From the NCBI GenBank assembly GCA_905339355.1, contig CAJPFZ010000153.1:1-40250 (forward strand): a stretch of 40,250 nt of DNA, given 5' to 3'. The stretch comes from Burkholderiaceae bacterium. GTDB taxonomy: Bacteria; Pseudomonadota; Gammaproteobacteria; Burkholderiales; Burkholderiaceae_C. A program made the translations under genes and the position numbers. Under the pieces are notes generated by a model. It was given only the letters and a program-made list of their open reading frames with translations, did not search any database and was not told the DNA's origin. Positions 24,347 to 33,700 of this stretch are shown in pieces; position 1 is the stretch's first letter; each line of letters begins with the position of its first letter.

Positions 24347-24724
24347 TCAGGGCGTGAAGCTCGAACCGCAACCGCAGGTCGTGGTGGCGTTCGGGTTCTT
24401 GATCACGAACTGCGCACCTTGCAAGTCGTCCTTGTAGTCGATCTCGGCGCCGGCCAGGTATTGCAGGCTCATCGCATCGATCAGCAGGGTGACGCCGTTC
24501 TTCGACATCTGCGTATCGTCGTCGTTGACGATCTCGTCGAAGGTGAACCCGTACTGGAAACCGGAGCAGCCGCCGCCTTGCACGAAGACACGCAGCTTGA
24601 GGTCAGGATTGCCTTCCTCGTCCACGAGCTCCTTGACCTTGGAGGCGGCGCTGTCGGTGAAGACCAGCGGCGGCGGCGGCTCGTCGTACTGCGGGCTGGC
24701 GTGATCTTGTGCAACGGCGCTCAT
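24347..24724 (-). CDS. erpA: Iron-sulfur cluster insertion protein ErpA
   Basis: This 125-residue A-type carrier delivers Fe-S clusters to apoproteins. The three conserved cysteines are present: Cys53 in [11 protein letters not shown], and Cys117 and Cys119 in TTCGCGSSF. The core [20 protein letters not shown] is typical. The N-terminus has a short Pro-rich extension (about 20 residues) common in Burkholderiales. The ATG at 24724 has a strong ribosome binding site (GAAGGAG on the minus strand); the longer frame upstream lies in the gap to the bactofilin gene. It is followed by a shared terminator. Assignment as ErpA rather than IscA rests on length and on the rpsI/rplM neighbourhood. Confidence 0.94.
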   Translation of the reverse strand: MSAVAQDHASPQYDEPPPPLVFTDSAASKVKELVDEEGNPDLKLRVFVQGGGCSGFQYGFTFDEIVNDDDTQMSKNGVTLLIDAMSLQYLAGAEIDYKDDLQGAQFVIKNPNATTTCGCGSSFTP

Positions 24725-24755
24725 GGAGACTCCTTCGGGGGCATGCGGATGACCA

Positions 24756-25154
24756 TTATCCGTGGTTCGAAGCCGCCAGTTTGAGGGCGGGTTTCTCCTC
24801 GGCTTTGATCGGGCGCAATTCCCCATCTATGGTGGCGCCTTGGTGCATTTCAAGGATCTCGTATCGCACATCGCCAACGATGTTCGCCTTGGGCTGCAGC
24901 TCAAGGAGCTCGTCCGAGAACAACGGGCCGCAGACGCAGCCATTGACGATCACGTGCGCGGCCTTGACCTTTCCGAGGATGCGGGCTTTCTCGCTGATCA
25001 CCAGGATGCTGTGGCCTTCGCCGGTGGCGATCACGTCACCATGAACCTCGCCGTCGATGCGCAGCCCCTCGGTGAAACGCAGTTCGCCCTGGATGACCGT
25101 GCCCTCGCCGATCAGGGTGCGGATCGGCGGCTGCTTCTTCTTGCTGCTGAACAT
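24756..25154 (-). CDS. Bactofilin (polymer-forming cytoskeletal protein)
   Basis: This 132-residue protein belongs to the bactofilin family, which self-assembles without nucleotide into beta-helical filaments under the inner membrane and often guides wall enzymes. The repeats of about 18 residues are visible: [25 protein letters not shown], then [20 protein letters not shown] and [23 protein letters not shown]- and C-terminal tails are short and disordered ([10 protein letters not shown]). ATG 25154 has GGAG six bases upstream; another in-frame ATG at 25169 lacks a ribosome binding site. It is next to an uncharacterised coiled-coil membrane protein on the same strand, which could be its partner (inference). 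Confidence 0.92.
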   Translation of the reverse strand: MFSSKKKQPPIRTLIGEGTVIQGELRFTEGLRIDGEVHGDVIATGEGHSILVISEKARILGKVKAAHVIVNGCVCGPLFSDELLELQPKANIVGDVRYEILEMHQGATIDGELRPIKAEEKPALKLAASNHG

Positions 25155-25195
25155 GTTGGTCTCCGGCATGGTTCAAAGTTTGTGATGGAGATTCA

Positions 25196-25906
25196 TCACA
25201 GCGTCGCGGTCTGCGTCGCCCGGACGCCCCCGCTCGAGTCCACAACCCTCACCCGCACCGTCTGGACGACGGCCTCGGCGGGATGATCGATCATCCCCTC
25301 GACCCGCAGATACTGTCGCATCTGCAATGGCTTGGTGCCCTCGGGTGGTGTCGAATTCCAGGGCATTCCATCGAGGGTTCCGGTCAGCGTGATTTCGTAC
25401 CGACCTTGGAACTCGGGCACTCTCTTGCCCGCCTGCATCACAAGCAACTGAAACCGGATGTGCCCCGGTTCGCTGCTTTCCGCCTGCAGGCCGCGAATGC
25501 TGATGTTGCTGCTGGCGCCGGCGGGCAGCAGCCGCTCGAAGAATCCCAGGTCTGCCTTCAGCGCGAGGTTCTCCGCCTCGATATCCTTCAACTGCTGGAT
25601 CAACCTCGCCTGGGCGACGCGCTCGGCCTTGAGCAGGCTTTCGGCCGTGTTGCCGATCGACTGCGAGCGATCGCGCTGCTCCTGCAGTTCAGCGACTTCG
25701 TTGCGCAGCTTGGCGAGTTCAGCCTTGGCGTCGCGGTCGAGGCCGGCGATGTCCTTGCCGAACTCGAAAGCCCAGGTGGCGATGGCCGCCGAAAAACCGA
25801 GCACGAGGGCGGCCACGGCCCAGCGCACAGGCCAGGGAAGGTGACTCCTGACGATCATGCGCGGGGCGCTGACCGACAACCTTCGTCGCATCAGTTTCCA
25901 ACGCAT
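25196..25906 (-). CDS. Membrane-anchored coiled-coil protein (DUF6776-like)
   Basis: This 236-residue protein of unknown function has one membrane segment near residues 30-50 (WAVAALVLGFSAAIATWAF), then a coiled coil (about 57-120, KAELAKLRNEVAELQEQRDR, LIQQLKDIEAENLALKADL) and a C-terminal beta-rich domain (IRFQLLVMQAGKRVPEFQGRYEITLTG). The layout indicates an N-in, periplasm-facing protein. I believe it corresponds to the family named DUF6776, often found beside bactofilin in betaproteobacteria, but that is recall. The ATG at 25906 was chosen; a TTG 11 codons upstream would run into the rpsI terminator. It ends 42 bases before the bactofilin start. Confidence 0.8.
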   Translation of the reverse strand: MRWKLMRRRLSVSAPRMIVRSHLPWPVRWAVAALVLGFSAAIATWAFEFGKDIAGLDRDAKAELAKLRNEVAELQEQRDRSQSIGNTAESLLKAERVAQARLIQQLKDIEAENLALKADLGFFERLLPAGASSNISIRGLQAESSEPGHIRFQLLVMQAGKRVPEFQGRYEITLTGTLDGMPWNSTPPEGTKPLQMRQYLRVEGMIDHPAEAVVQTVRVRVVDSSGGVRATQTATL

Positions 25907-25941
25907 GGCAGGTGTGACGTAAAGTGGTCCGAAAAGCAAAA

Positions 25942-25962
25942 AGGCCGCATCGAGTGCGGCCT
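25942..25962 (-). terminator. Intrinsic terminator of the rplM-rpsI operon
   Basis: AGGCCGCA and TGCGGCCT form an 8-bp stem with a 5-base loop. On the minus strand it is followed by TTTTTGC, the expected T-run, 26 bases after the rpsI stop. Confidence 0.85.
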
Positions 25963-25987
25963 GTTGCAGGAATCGTGCGCGGTGGTG

Positions 25988-26380
25988 TCAGCGCTTACTG
26001 AACTGCTTGCGGCGGCGGGCGCCGTGCAGGCCGACCTTCTTGCGCTCGACCTCGCGTGCGTCGCGCGTCACGAAGCCGGCATGGCTCAGCGCAGGCTTCA
26101 GCGCCGCGTCGTAGTCGATCAGGGCGCGGGTGATACCGTGGCGAACCGCGCCGGCCTGACCCGACTCGCCGCCGCCGTGCACGTTGACCTTCACGTCGAA
26201 CGCAGCGTCATTGGCAGTGAGCACGAGCGGTTGCTTGACGACCATGATCGACGTCTGGCGGCCGAAGTACTGCTCCACCGGCTTGCCGTTGACGAGGATC
26301 TGCCCCGTGCCCTTCTTCATGAACACCCGCGCCACCGAAGACTTGCGGCGGCCGGTTCCGTAGTTCCAATTTCCGATCAT
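25988..26380 (-). CDS. rpsI: 30S ribosomal protein S9
   Basis: This 130-residue ribosomal protein has a C-terminal tail reaching into the P site. The family pattern is complete: [53 protein letters not shown], and the basic end [17 protein letters not shown] with the terminal Lys-Arg that touches P-site tRNA. It lies 9 bases after rplM, in the universal rplM-rpsI operon. Confidence 0.98.
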   Translation of the reverse strand: MIGNWNYGTGRRKSSVARVFMKKGTGQILVNGKPVEQYFGRQTSIMVVKQPLVLTANDAAFDVKVNVHGGGESGQAGAVRHGITRALIDYDAALKPALSHAGFVTRDAREVERKKVGLHGARRRKQFSKR

Positions 26381-26389
26381 CGCCGTTCC

Positions 26390-26818
26390 TTAGATCTCGA
26401 GCACTTTGGGCTGCTGGGCAGTGTGCGGGTGCGAACCACCGGCATACACCTTCAGCTTCTTGACCATCGCGTAGCCCAGCGGCCCCTTGGGCAGCATGCC
26501 CTTGACGGCCTTCTCGAGCGCACGGCCCGGGTGCTTGGCTTGCATGTCCTTGAACTTGGTGCCGTAGATGCCGCCCGGATAGCCCGTGTGGCGGTAGTAC
26601 ACCTTGTCGTTGGCCTTGTTGCCGGTGACGCGGATCTTGTCGGCGTTGACGACGACGATGAAATCGCCGGTATCGACGTGAGGCGTGTAGATGGCTTTGT
26701 GTTTGCCGCGCAGGCGGAGGGCGACTTCACTGGCCACCCGTCCGAGAACCTTGTCGGTCGCGTCAATCACAAACCACTCATGCGTCACTTCGGCGGGTTT
26801 TGCGCTGAAGGTTTTCAT
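26390..26818 (-). CDS. rplM: 50S ribosomal protein L13
   Basis: This 142-residue early-assembly protein of the large subunit has the same length as in E. coli. Family blocks are visible: [63 protein letters not shown] and [20 protein letters not shown]. The ATG at 26818 gives the [11 protein letters not shown] start typical of betaproteobacteria. The frame stays open 37 codons upstream but that sequence is untranslated leader. A leader of about 165 bases separates it from a predicted extended -10. Confidence 0.98.
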   Translation of the reverse strand: MKTFSAKPAEVTHEWFVIDATDKVLGRVASEVALRLRGKHKAIYTPHVDTGDFIVVVNADKIRVTGNKANDKVYYRHTGYPGGIYGTKFKDMQAKHPGRALEKAVKGMLPKGPLGYAMVKKLKVYAGGSHPHTAQQPKVLEI

Positions 26819-26990
26819 GGATGACTTGAGTTGGTTTGAAGCCCCAATCGGCCGGCGTTTCAGCGCCGAGCCTGCTTCCGCGGTCGGTGCCGCTTCTTTT
26901 GATGGCGGCCTCTTAGGCGGATCGCGCAAACCCCGGTTCGACCGAGACCTGACACGTCTTTCCCTGGGGCTGATTGCGGGAAAGCTTTTG

Positions 26991-26999
26991 ATTCTAGCA
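26991..26999 (-). promoter_or_regulatory. Extended -10 promoter candidate for rplM-rpsI
   Basis: Minus-strand TGCTAGAAT combines TG-N with TAGAAT (five of six to TATAAT). No good -35 is visible, which an extended -10 tolerates. The resulting leader would be about 165 bases, with a short stem (CGGCG/CGCCG) inside. Confidence 0.4.
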
Positions 27000-27070
27000 G
27001 AGATGTCCGCGGGGGCGCCGGGGGCGTCAGTGCCTGTGGAGTTCCCCGCCTAGATCGTTCGCGTAGACTG

Positions 27071-27080
27071 GGGTTAACCC
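27071..27080. promoter_or_regulatory. Palindrome GGGTTAACCC upstream of the acetyltransferase gene
   Basis: A perfect 10-bp palindrome lies 17 bases before the ATG at 27098 and overlaps the likely leader. It may be an operator or be chance; only one copy was seen. Confidence 0.25.
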
Positions 27081-27097
27081 TTAATCTGGAGATCCAG

Positions 27098-27811
27098 ATG
27101 ATTGAGCAAGTCACCTCGCCCCAAGCGACGCACCCGCGACCGCCCTCTGGTCTGCCCGTGTCGCCGTTGCTGCGCTGGGCCTGGGTGCCGATTCGATCGC
27201 TCGCGGCGCGCCACCGTCCTCGCATTGCCGCCCATCTGCTGGCGCTGAGAGCCGACGACCGCTACCTGCGGTTCGGATATCCGGCCACCGACGAGCAGAT
27301 CGCCAAGTATGTGGACATGCTCGACTTCGAGCGCGACGAGCTGTTCGGCATCTTCAACCGGCGGCTGGAGCTGATCGCGATGGCGCACTTGGCGCATACT
27401 GCTGACCCAGGACAGGGGCTGCGCGCGAGCATCGCGGAGTTCGGCGTGTCGGTACTCGCGAAGGCGCGCGGACGCAGCTATGGAACCCGTCTGTTCGAGC
27501 ATGCGACGCTGCATGCACGCAATCGCGGCATCGACACGCTGTTCATCCACGCCCTGAGCGAAAACACCGCCATGCTGAAGATCGCCCGCAAGGCCGGCGC
27601 AGTGGTCGAGCGGGCCGGCTCCGAAACCGAGGCGTGGCTCAAACTTCCGCCTGAAACCCTCGTGACCCGCTTCGGTGAGCTGATGGAACAGCAAGCCGCC
27701 GAGATCGACTACCAGTGGAAGCTGCATGCGCATCGGGTCAACGAAATCCTGGGTGCGTTGGCCGAAGTGAAAACTCACCTTAACAGCAGCGCGCCGACGG
27801 CTCGGGAGTGA
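27098..27811 (+). CDS. GNAT-family N-acetyltransferase
   Basis: This 237-residue cytoplasmic protein carries a GNAT fold between about 45 and 185. The acetyl-CoA loop is KARGRSYGTRLFEHA, a variant of R/QxxGxG/A, followed by ARNRGIDTLFIHALSENTAMLKIARKAGAV, the usual strand-helix after the loop. A Pro-rich N-terminus (about 1-25) and a C-terminal helix (about 190-225) flank it. The acceptor is unknown: it could be a small molecule or protein. CTGGAGA precedes the ATG. It is divergent from rplM and followed by the DUF2726 gene on the same strand, 129 bases away. Confidence 0.88.
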   Translation: MIEQVTSPQATHPRPPSGLPVSPLLRWAWVPIRSLAARHRPRIAAHLLALRADDRYLRFGYPATDEQIAKYVDMLDFERDELFGIFNRRLELIAMAHLAHTADPGQGLRASIAEFGVSVLAKARGRSYGTRLFEHATLHARNRGIDTLFIHALSENTAMLKIARKAGAVVERAGSETEAWLKLPPETLVTRFGELMEQQAAEIDYQWKLHAHRVNEILGALAEVKTHLNSSAPTARE

Positions 27812-27940
27812 ACGCACATCGCTCACACCCCATGTCGGGGATGCGAGCGAACGAGGCTTGTGCGCAACAATCAAGGTACATTTCCCCAAGCTCCCGAACA
27901 CAGGCCGACTTTCACGGTGGCCGGTTGTGAGGACCGCACC

Positions 27941-28747
27941 GTGACGATGCAAACGCTCCCGTGGTTCATCCTGTTGGCCCTGCTCGTGCTGTCAGTGATG
28001 GCGTTCGGGATCTGGGTCCTGCGTCCGCGCAAGGCGCCTGCGCCGAACCCGCTTCCCACTGAATGGGCGTTGACGGCGCGGCCGGTGTTCAGCTCCGACG
28101 AACGCCGCGTGTACCGCCTGCTGCGCGAAGCCCTTCCGCACCACATCGTGCTGTCCAAGCTGCCGCTGGTGCGCTTTTGCCAGCCCACGGATCCAAACGA
28201 GGTTCGCTACTGGTACGACCTCCTCGGCGCGAACCATGTGGCGTTCGCGATCTGCAGCGCCAACGGCCGCGTGCTGGCGGCCATCGACCTCGATACCGAC
28301 CGCGGCCATTCGCGGCGCATCATGCAGATCAAGCAATCGGTGCTCGCGGCCTGTCGCGTGCGCTATCTGCGCTGTCCGCCGGACCGCCTTCCGACCGTGG
28401 CCGAGCTGCAGTTGCTGGTCCCCCAGCACGCCCACACGCCGCGTGGTCCGCAGCCGGCGCCGGCACCGGCTCACTCGCTGCACGAGGCCCGTGACACCTT
28501 GTCCACCACGGTTGCCTCACGGCGCGCAGAGCGGACTGCCCTGTGGCAAGACTCGACCTTCTTCCAGGATTCGTTCTTTGCCCCCGACAACCGGCTCGAC
28601 GGGATGTCGTCCGAGTTTGGTTCGCTCGGTGGCGCAAACGGCCGCATGCTTTCAGCCGAAGAGGAAGCGGAACTCGAACGCGCGGCGCGCCGAAGCGACG
28701 TGGGCGGAGTCGTCGTCGACCACTCGCGCCCGCCGACACGCCACTGA
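27941..28747 (+). CDS. DUF2726 domain membrane-anchored protein
   Basis: This protein of about 268 residues has a single N-terminal membrane segment (about 5-25, PWFILLALLVLSVMAFGIWVL) and then the DUF2726 domain: VFSSDERRVYRLLREALPHHIVLSKLPLVRFCQP, HVAFAICSANGRVLAAIDLD, KQSVLAACRVRYLRC. Such domains are proposed to be nuclease-like, but activity here is unproven. The C-terminal 80 residues are low-complexity and charged. GTG at 27941 is preferred because GAGGA ends 8 bases before it; ATG at 27947 is possible. It lies between the acetyltransferase and the SrkA-type kinase; no functional link is evident. Confidence 0.8.
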   Translation: MTMQTLPWFILLALLVLSVMAFGIWVLRPRKAPAPNPLPTEWALTARPVFSSDERRVYRLLREALPHHIVLSKLPLVRFCQPTDPNEVRYWYDLLGANHVAFAICSANGRVLAAIDLDTDRGHSRRIMQIKQSVLAACRVRYLRCPPDRLPTVAELQLLVPQHAHTPRGPQPAPAPAHSLHEARDTLSTTVASRRAERTALWQDSTFFQDSFFAPDNRLDGMSSEFGSLGGANGRMLSAEEEAELERAARRSDVGGVVVDHSRPPTRH

Positions 28748-28824
28748 GGCCGCGTACGATGCGCGATGAGCGCGCCGGGCCACCCAAGGGCCCATACCGG
28801 AGTGCGCAGCACGAAGGTACTTCA

Positions 28825-29868
28825 ATGAATGCGCACGACCCGATCCCATCAAAGAAGGCGCCGTACGCGAGCCTGACCCCGACCGTTGTGCTGGATGCGC
28901 TGGACAGCGTCGGACTGCGCGGCGATGGGCGCCTGCTGCAGCTCAACTCCTATGAGAACCGCGTCTTCCAGGTGTTCCTCGAGAACGGCGACGTCGTGGT
29001 GGCCAAGTTCTATCGTCCAGGCCGCTGGAGCGACGCGCAGATTCTCGAGGAGCATGAGTTCAGCGAGGAGCTTCGTACCGAAGAGATACCGGTCCTGGCC
29101 CCGATGACCCTGACTCCGGACGCGACCTCATTGATGGAGCCATCGGTTAGCGGCGAGCGGCCTACCCTCGCGCGGGTTCGTGTCGAGGGCAGCGACTTTC
29201 GATTCGCCGTCACGCCGCGTCAGGCCGGCCGCTCGCCTTCGCTTGAATCTGCCGCCGATCTCGAATGGATAGGTCGATTCATCGGCCGCATTCATGCAGT
29301 GGGAGCGCGTCGGCCATTCCAGTGGCGACGCTCGTTCAGTGTTGCTGACTTCGGATGGGCAGCGCGAGAGCAGCTGTGCAGCCAGGGGGTCATTCCATCA
29401 GACGCCGAGCGCGCGTGGACGGCTGCGGCGGACGACGCTTTGTCTCAAGCGCAACGGGCATTTGAGCGTGTGGGCCCCATGCCGTCGATTCGCCTTCACG
29501 GGGACTGCCACGCCGGCAACCTGTTGTGGACCGACCAGGGCCCGCATTTCGTCGATCTCGACGATGCCATCAACGGACTCGCCGTACAGGACATCTGGAT
29601 GCTGCTGTCGGGAGACCGCAATGCAGCCCGGCAGCAACTGGACAGCTTGCTGCGCGGCTATGAAGTCTTCAACGACTTCGATGACCGACAGATCCAGCTG
29701 ATAGAGGCGCTGAGAGCCGTGCGAATGATTCACTACAGCGCCTGGATCGCAGACCGCTGGCAAGACCCGGCGTTTCCGGCCGCCTTCGCGTGGTTTGGCG
29801 AAGCGTCGTACTGGCTGCAGCAGACCCAGTTCCTGCGCGAACAATCGGTGCGCATGTCGGCCAGCTAG
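28825..29868 (+). CDS. srkA: Stress-response Ser/Thr protein kinase SrkA (YihE/RdoA)-like
   Basis: This 347-residue aminoglycoside-phosphotransferase-fold kinase is like E. coli SrkA/YihE, which counteracts toxin-mediated death under stress. The N-lobe has QLNSYENRVFQVFLENGDVVVAKFYRPGRWS, with the ATP-anchoring Lys. The catalytic loop is LHGDCHAGNLLW and the metal-binding loop FVDLDDAINGLAVQDIWMLLSGD, both matching SrkA closely. The ATG at 28825 has GAAGG upstream at suitable spacing; the longer open frame overlaps the DUF2726 gene and is rejected. Length is close to the usual 328. Confidence 0.9.
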   Translation: MNAHDPIPSKKAPYASLTPTVVLDALDSVGLRGDGRLLQLNSYENRVFQVFLENGDVVVAKFYRPGRWSDAQILEEHEFSEELRTEEIPVLAPMTLTPDATSLMEPSVSGERPTLARVRVEGSDFRFAVTPRQAGRSPSLESAADLEWIGRFIGRIHAVGARRPFQWRRSFSVADFGWAAREQLCSQGVIPSDAERAWTAAADDALSQAQRAFERVGPMPSIRLHGDCHAGNLLWTDQGPHFVDLDDAINGLAVQDIWMLLSGDRNAARQQLDSLLRGYEVFNDFDDRQIQLIEALRAVRMIHYSAWIADRWQDPAFPAAFAWFGEASYWLQQTQFLREQSVRMSAS

Positions 29869-29985
29869 TTCCATCGACCCCTCAAGCAAGGGGATGGCGG
29901 GTGCGTACTTCTTACCTACTATTCGTTGGCACGGCGGGGTCGCTGTGAAAAACGTTCAAGAAATACCACCTTTTAGGGGGATCCG

Positions 29986-30630
29986 ATGAAGAATTTGGCC
30001 AAGACCGCCATTGCGCTGGCAGCGCTTGCGGTGTCTGCCACCGCATCCGCGGTGACCATCAGCTCATACACGTTCGACGGCGGTGCCGTGCAGATCAACT
30101 TCCAAGGCGATCCGCGAACCCTCGCCGCCGGCGAAATCAGCGTCGTCAGCGATGTTGGCAGCTTTGCAACCTACTGCATGGAACTGACGCAGGGCGTCGG
30201 CACGCCGCCCATCAGCGGCTACGCGTTCGGCCCGTACGTCAACGACTGGATGTCGCGTCTGGTGAGCGCCTCGGGCTTCTACGGCGGCGTGTCCCCCGGC
30301 AATGAAGTCGACACCACGCTCGAAAAGACTGCCTTCCAGCTGGCGATCTGGGAAGCCGTCTACGACGCATTCCCTGGTGACCTGAGCGCTGGCGACTTTT
30401 CGGTGACCTCGGCCGGCGCAGGCGTGCTCGCGCAAGCCAATTCCTACCTGAGCGCTGCAGCCGGCCTGACTGCCGGAACCTACCCCGGCAACAGCCTGCT
30501 GGCGTTCACGCATCCGTCGCGCCAGGATCTGGTCACCTCCATCCCGGAACCGTCCACCTATATGCTGATGCTGGCTGGTCTGGCAGGCGTCGGCTTCGTC
30601 GCTCGCCGCCGCAGCGGCGGTCGCAGCTGA
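29986..30630 (+). CDS. PEP-CTERM sorted exported protein with thioester-domain-like motifs
   Basis: This 214-residue exported protein has a Sec signal peptide (cut near residue 22, TASA-V) and a C-terminal PEP-CTERM sorting signal: PEP at 187-189, a hydrophobic stretch 192-206, and RRR at 207-209. This tail is recognised by exosortase in exopolysaccharide-producing Gram-negatives. The mature part contains TYCMEL (Cys64) and FQLAIW (117-122, Gln118), which match the YC and hydrophobic-Q-x-A-hydrophobic-W motifs of Cys-Gln thioester domains. AGGGGGA precedes the ATG. The 117-base leader has a near-miss to a sigma-54 site. A strong terminator follows, so it is monocistronic. The exosortase is not in the window. 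Confidence 0.92.
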   Translation: MKNLAKTAIALAALAVSATASAVTISSYTFDGGAVQINFQGDPRTLAAGEISVVSDVGSFATYCMELTQGVGTPPISGYAFGPYVNDWMSRLVSASGFYGGVSPGNEVDTTLEKTAFQLAIWEAVYDAFPGDLSAGDFSVTSAGAGVLAQANSYLSAAAGLTAGTYPGNSLLAFTHPSRQDLVTSIPEPSTYMLMLAGLAGVGFVARRRSGGRS

Positions 30631-30654
30631 TCGAACGACGATTGAGCTGACCGG

Positions 30655-30681
30655 AAGGGTGGCCTTGCGCCACCCTTTTTT
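30655..30681 (+). terminator. Intrinsic terminator of the PEP-CTERM gene
   Basis: AAGGGTGGC (30655-30663) pairs with GCCACCCTT (30669-30677) around CTTGC, followed by a run of six T (30676-30681). It lies 25 bases after the stop codon. Confidence 0.9.
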
Positions 30682-30739
30682 GTTGCGTGCTGAGAGTCTT
30701 GTCGCCGACTTGGCGACGTCCGGTTCCCCCAGGGCCGAC

Positions 30740-33700
30740 TCAAGCCGACGCCAAGGGCCGCGGCCCCCATCGCAGGCCCGTTGCGAACAAGGCCGCGGTG
30801 TCTGCGGCAAGCGCGCGGGGAAGGTCCAGATGCATGGCGTCGAGCCGGTGGACATACCACTTCGCATACTGACGGGGGTCGAATCCGTTGCTGCCTCGGC
30901 GCCACACCAAGCCGACATGATCGAGCGACTGTCGGGCTTGGACAAGATGTACTTCGAGCCGGGGACCGGCTGCCGACTCGGCAGCCAGATCGGCCTGAAT
31001 CTGATCCCACAGCGCGGCCTTCAGGGTTGCTTCGGTCGCGGATGACTCACCTTGGGATTCGTCCGGAGGCGCCGCTGAACGGCCGCTCGACACCGAGCGC
31101 CACAACAAGCTGGACAACCGGCGTTCCAGTCGCCGGCTCCACGTCTTTCGTGCCATGAGCCTTGGCGCATAGCTGTCAAGGAGCCACACCGGCGGCGGAG
31201 GCTGACGCGGAAACTCACGAGCCAGACGAATCGCCAGCAGCCCGCCAAGCGAAAAGCCTACGAATCCGGCGATCCTCTCGGGCCCCAGTTCGTGCACGAG
31301 CTGGCGCATGCGCTCTTGCAGAAACCACAGCGGCCGATCGAGCGGCGCCTGCGCCAGCATGGCTTCGAGGTCCATGACGGCCACCGCGTGCCCGTGCCCC
31401 AAGCGCCCAAGCACGTGTTCCGCGAGTTTGTACAGCCCCAATGCCTGGCCGCCCTTGCCCGGAACCAGCACCAGCAGGTTCGGGGCGTCGACCTCCCCCA
31501 CCATCACGCAAACGCCGGGCGTTTTCTGCGAGCCCGTGGCACACGCCAGTTCACAAAGCCGAGTGAATGTCGGATCCGCCAGGAATGCCCCCGCATCGAT
31601 GCGCAGCCCATGCTCGCGCCGCAGTTGCGCCGCCATCCGCATCACCGTGAGCGAGTTGCCACCGCTGCGCAAGAAATGCGTGGACCGGGTGATGTCGGGC
31701 CGCGCGCTAACCCAGCGCTGCCAGACCGACCAAAGCGTCGACTCGAGTTGCGGGTCGATCGGCTGGGGCGCGTTTCCCTGCTCCGCCGGCCGCGATTCGA
31801 CCTTCGGCAGGTCGCCTATGGAGCACAGCTCACCGAGCTGACGCACGAAAGCCCGCGCGACGGCGTCGACATGGCCTTGCACGAATGCGCTGCGCACCGC
31901 CTCGATGGTGCACACGAGCCGGCCATCGACAAGCGACGCATGCAAGGTCATTCCGAAGCGCGCGCCGCGCTGCGGCACGCGCAACAGGCGCGACATTGCC
32001 GGGCCGAGCGGAACACTGCGAGATGGCTCCAGGCGCCAGGTGAAACAGAAGGCGTTCAGCCGTCCCGCGATGTCGGCATCCTGCTCGGCGATGGCCTCGG
32101 CGAGCGGGCGCGGCAGCAGGAAGGATGGCCGCTGAAGATCCAGCGTGTCCACCCTGACGCGCGCCAAGGTATCGGCTTTCGTCTCTAGATCTCGGGAGCC
32201 CGCCTCGATCAGGCAGAGATCGAGCAGGTAACCCACGGGTTCGACGAGTTCCGGCTCGCTGCGTCGCGAAACGGGGGTCGACACGAAGCGCCATGCGCTG
32301 CCGAAAACCTCCTGCAGCGCCATGCCGTACGCCGCCAGCAAGGTCGAGAACGGTGTGATGCCCCAGCTGTCACAACGCTCTTGCAGTTGGCCCGCAACGA
32401 GCGAAGGAATCGCAACCGCCACCTCGCCGCCCGCCGCTGGTGCTCGCTCCAATGGCAGCTTCTGGCCACGGAGCGCGTCGACCAGCTTGTGCGCCCAGGC
32501 TCGCACTGCCGAGTCGTCAGCCCATGCCTTCTCGATGGCCGCGAACCCGTGCGGTGCGCCATACGTGGGCTGCAAGTCGGCGCCTCGAAGAAGCTGGTCG
32601 AGGTCCTTGAGACAAAGGTCGATGCCGGCCTCATCGATTGCCACGTGGTGCAGCGTCCACACCAGCAGGCTCGAGCCGCCGCGCACTCGCCAGTGATCGA
32701 CACGCATCACGCCCTGCGCGCGAAGATCCATCGGACGATTGACGATGTCCAGCAGCTGCTGCGGCCATTCCAGGTCTGCCGGCGGCTGATCGAGCTGAGG
32801 ATGCTCGCTCCACCACCCTGCCGCAAGATCGTCTTGGACCGTGCCGTGGCTCGCCGCCGGCTCGATGCGCATCCGAAGAATCACATGCTGCCGGGACAAG
32901 CCCTCGAATGCGCGGCGCAGCATCAGGCTGTCGACCGGCTCAGCGACATGCAACGCCACGTGGACCAGATAGGCGCAACCGCTGGCATCCAGCTGAGTCG
33001 CCGCAAGCATGGCCTGCTGGCCCTGCGTGAGTGCAAGTGCCGAGCCACCGCGGTGAACAGGCGATTCGTTCGGACGAAACGGCGGTGAGTCGTCCACGCG
33101 TCGTGCCAGGTCGGCGAGGAGCGGGAATCGCAAGACATCGATCGGCGACAGGTCTCGGGCCAGCTGTCGTCTGACCTGGGCGCTGATCTGGAGGGCCAGC
33201 AGCGAGGTTCCGCCCAGCGCGTGGAAGTCCGCGCCGCGATGCAGTCGCTGCACGCGCAGACACTTCTTCCAGATCGCTGCGAGCTGCCACTCGGTGTCGC
33301 TTTGCCAATGATCGTCACCGCTGCTCGTCTGCAGCACGTGCTGGTCGGCCAACGCGGCGAGCGCTGCGCGGTCGAGTTTGCCGTTCACGTTCAGCGGCAT
33401 CGACGCCAACGGCACCAAGGCCCGCGGCACTGCCGCGGCGGGCAGGCGGCGCTGAAGGAATTCCGACACGGCGTCGGTGGCTGGCAGCGATGCGCCAATG
33501 CCGGTGAAGCAGCCGACGAGATGGCGCGACTCGGCGCTGTCGCCGCGCACCACGATGGCGGCTTCGCCAACCCCGGGGCACGCAGCCAGCAGCGATTCGA
33601 CTTCATCCAATTCGATGCGGTGCCCCTGGACCTTCACCTGCCGGTCCACCCGGCCATTGAATTCGTAGACGCCGTCCGGCCGGCGGCGCACGAGGTCGCC

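Noticed and set aside
26819-26929. N-terminal extension of L13 from an upstream start
   Set aside because: L13 has a constant 142-residue length with the MKTFSAKP start; the upstream frame is low-complexity leader.
29927-29944. Possible sigma-54 promoter (TGGCAC ... CGCT) upstream of the PEP-CTERM gene
   Set aside because: The -24-like TGGCAC is good, but the GC of the -12 part is two bases too far away and the TTGC element is absent. Sigma-54 spacing is strict.
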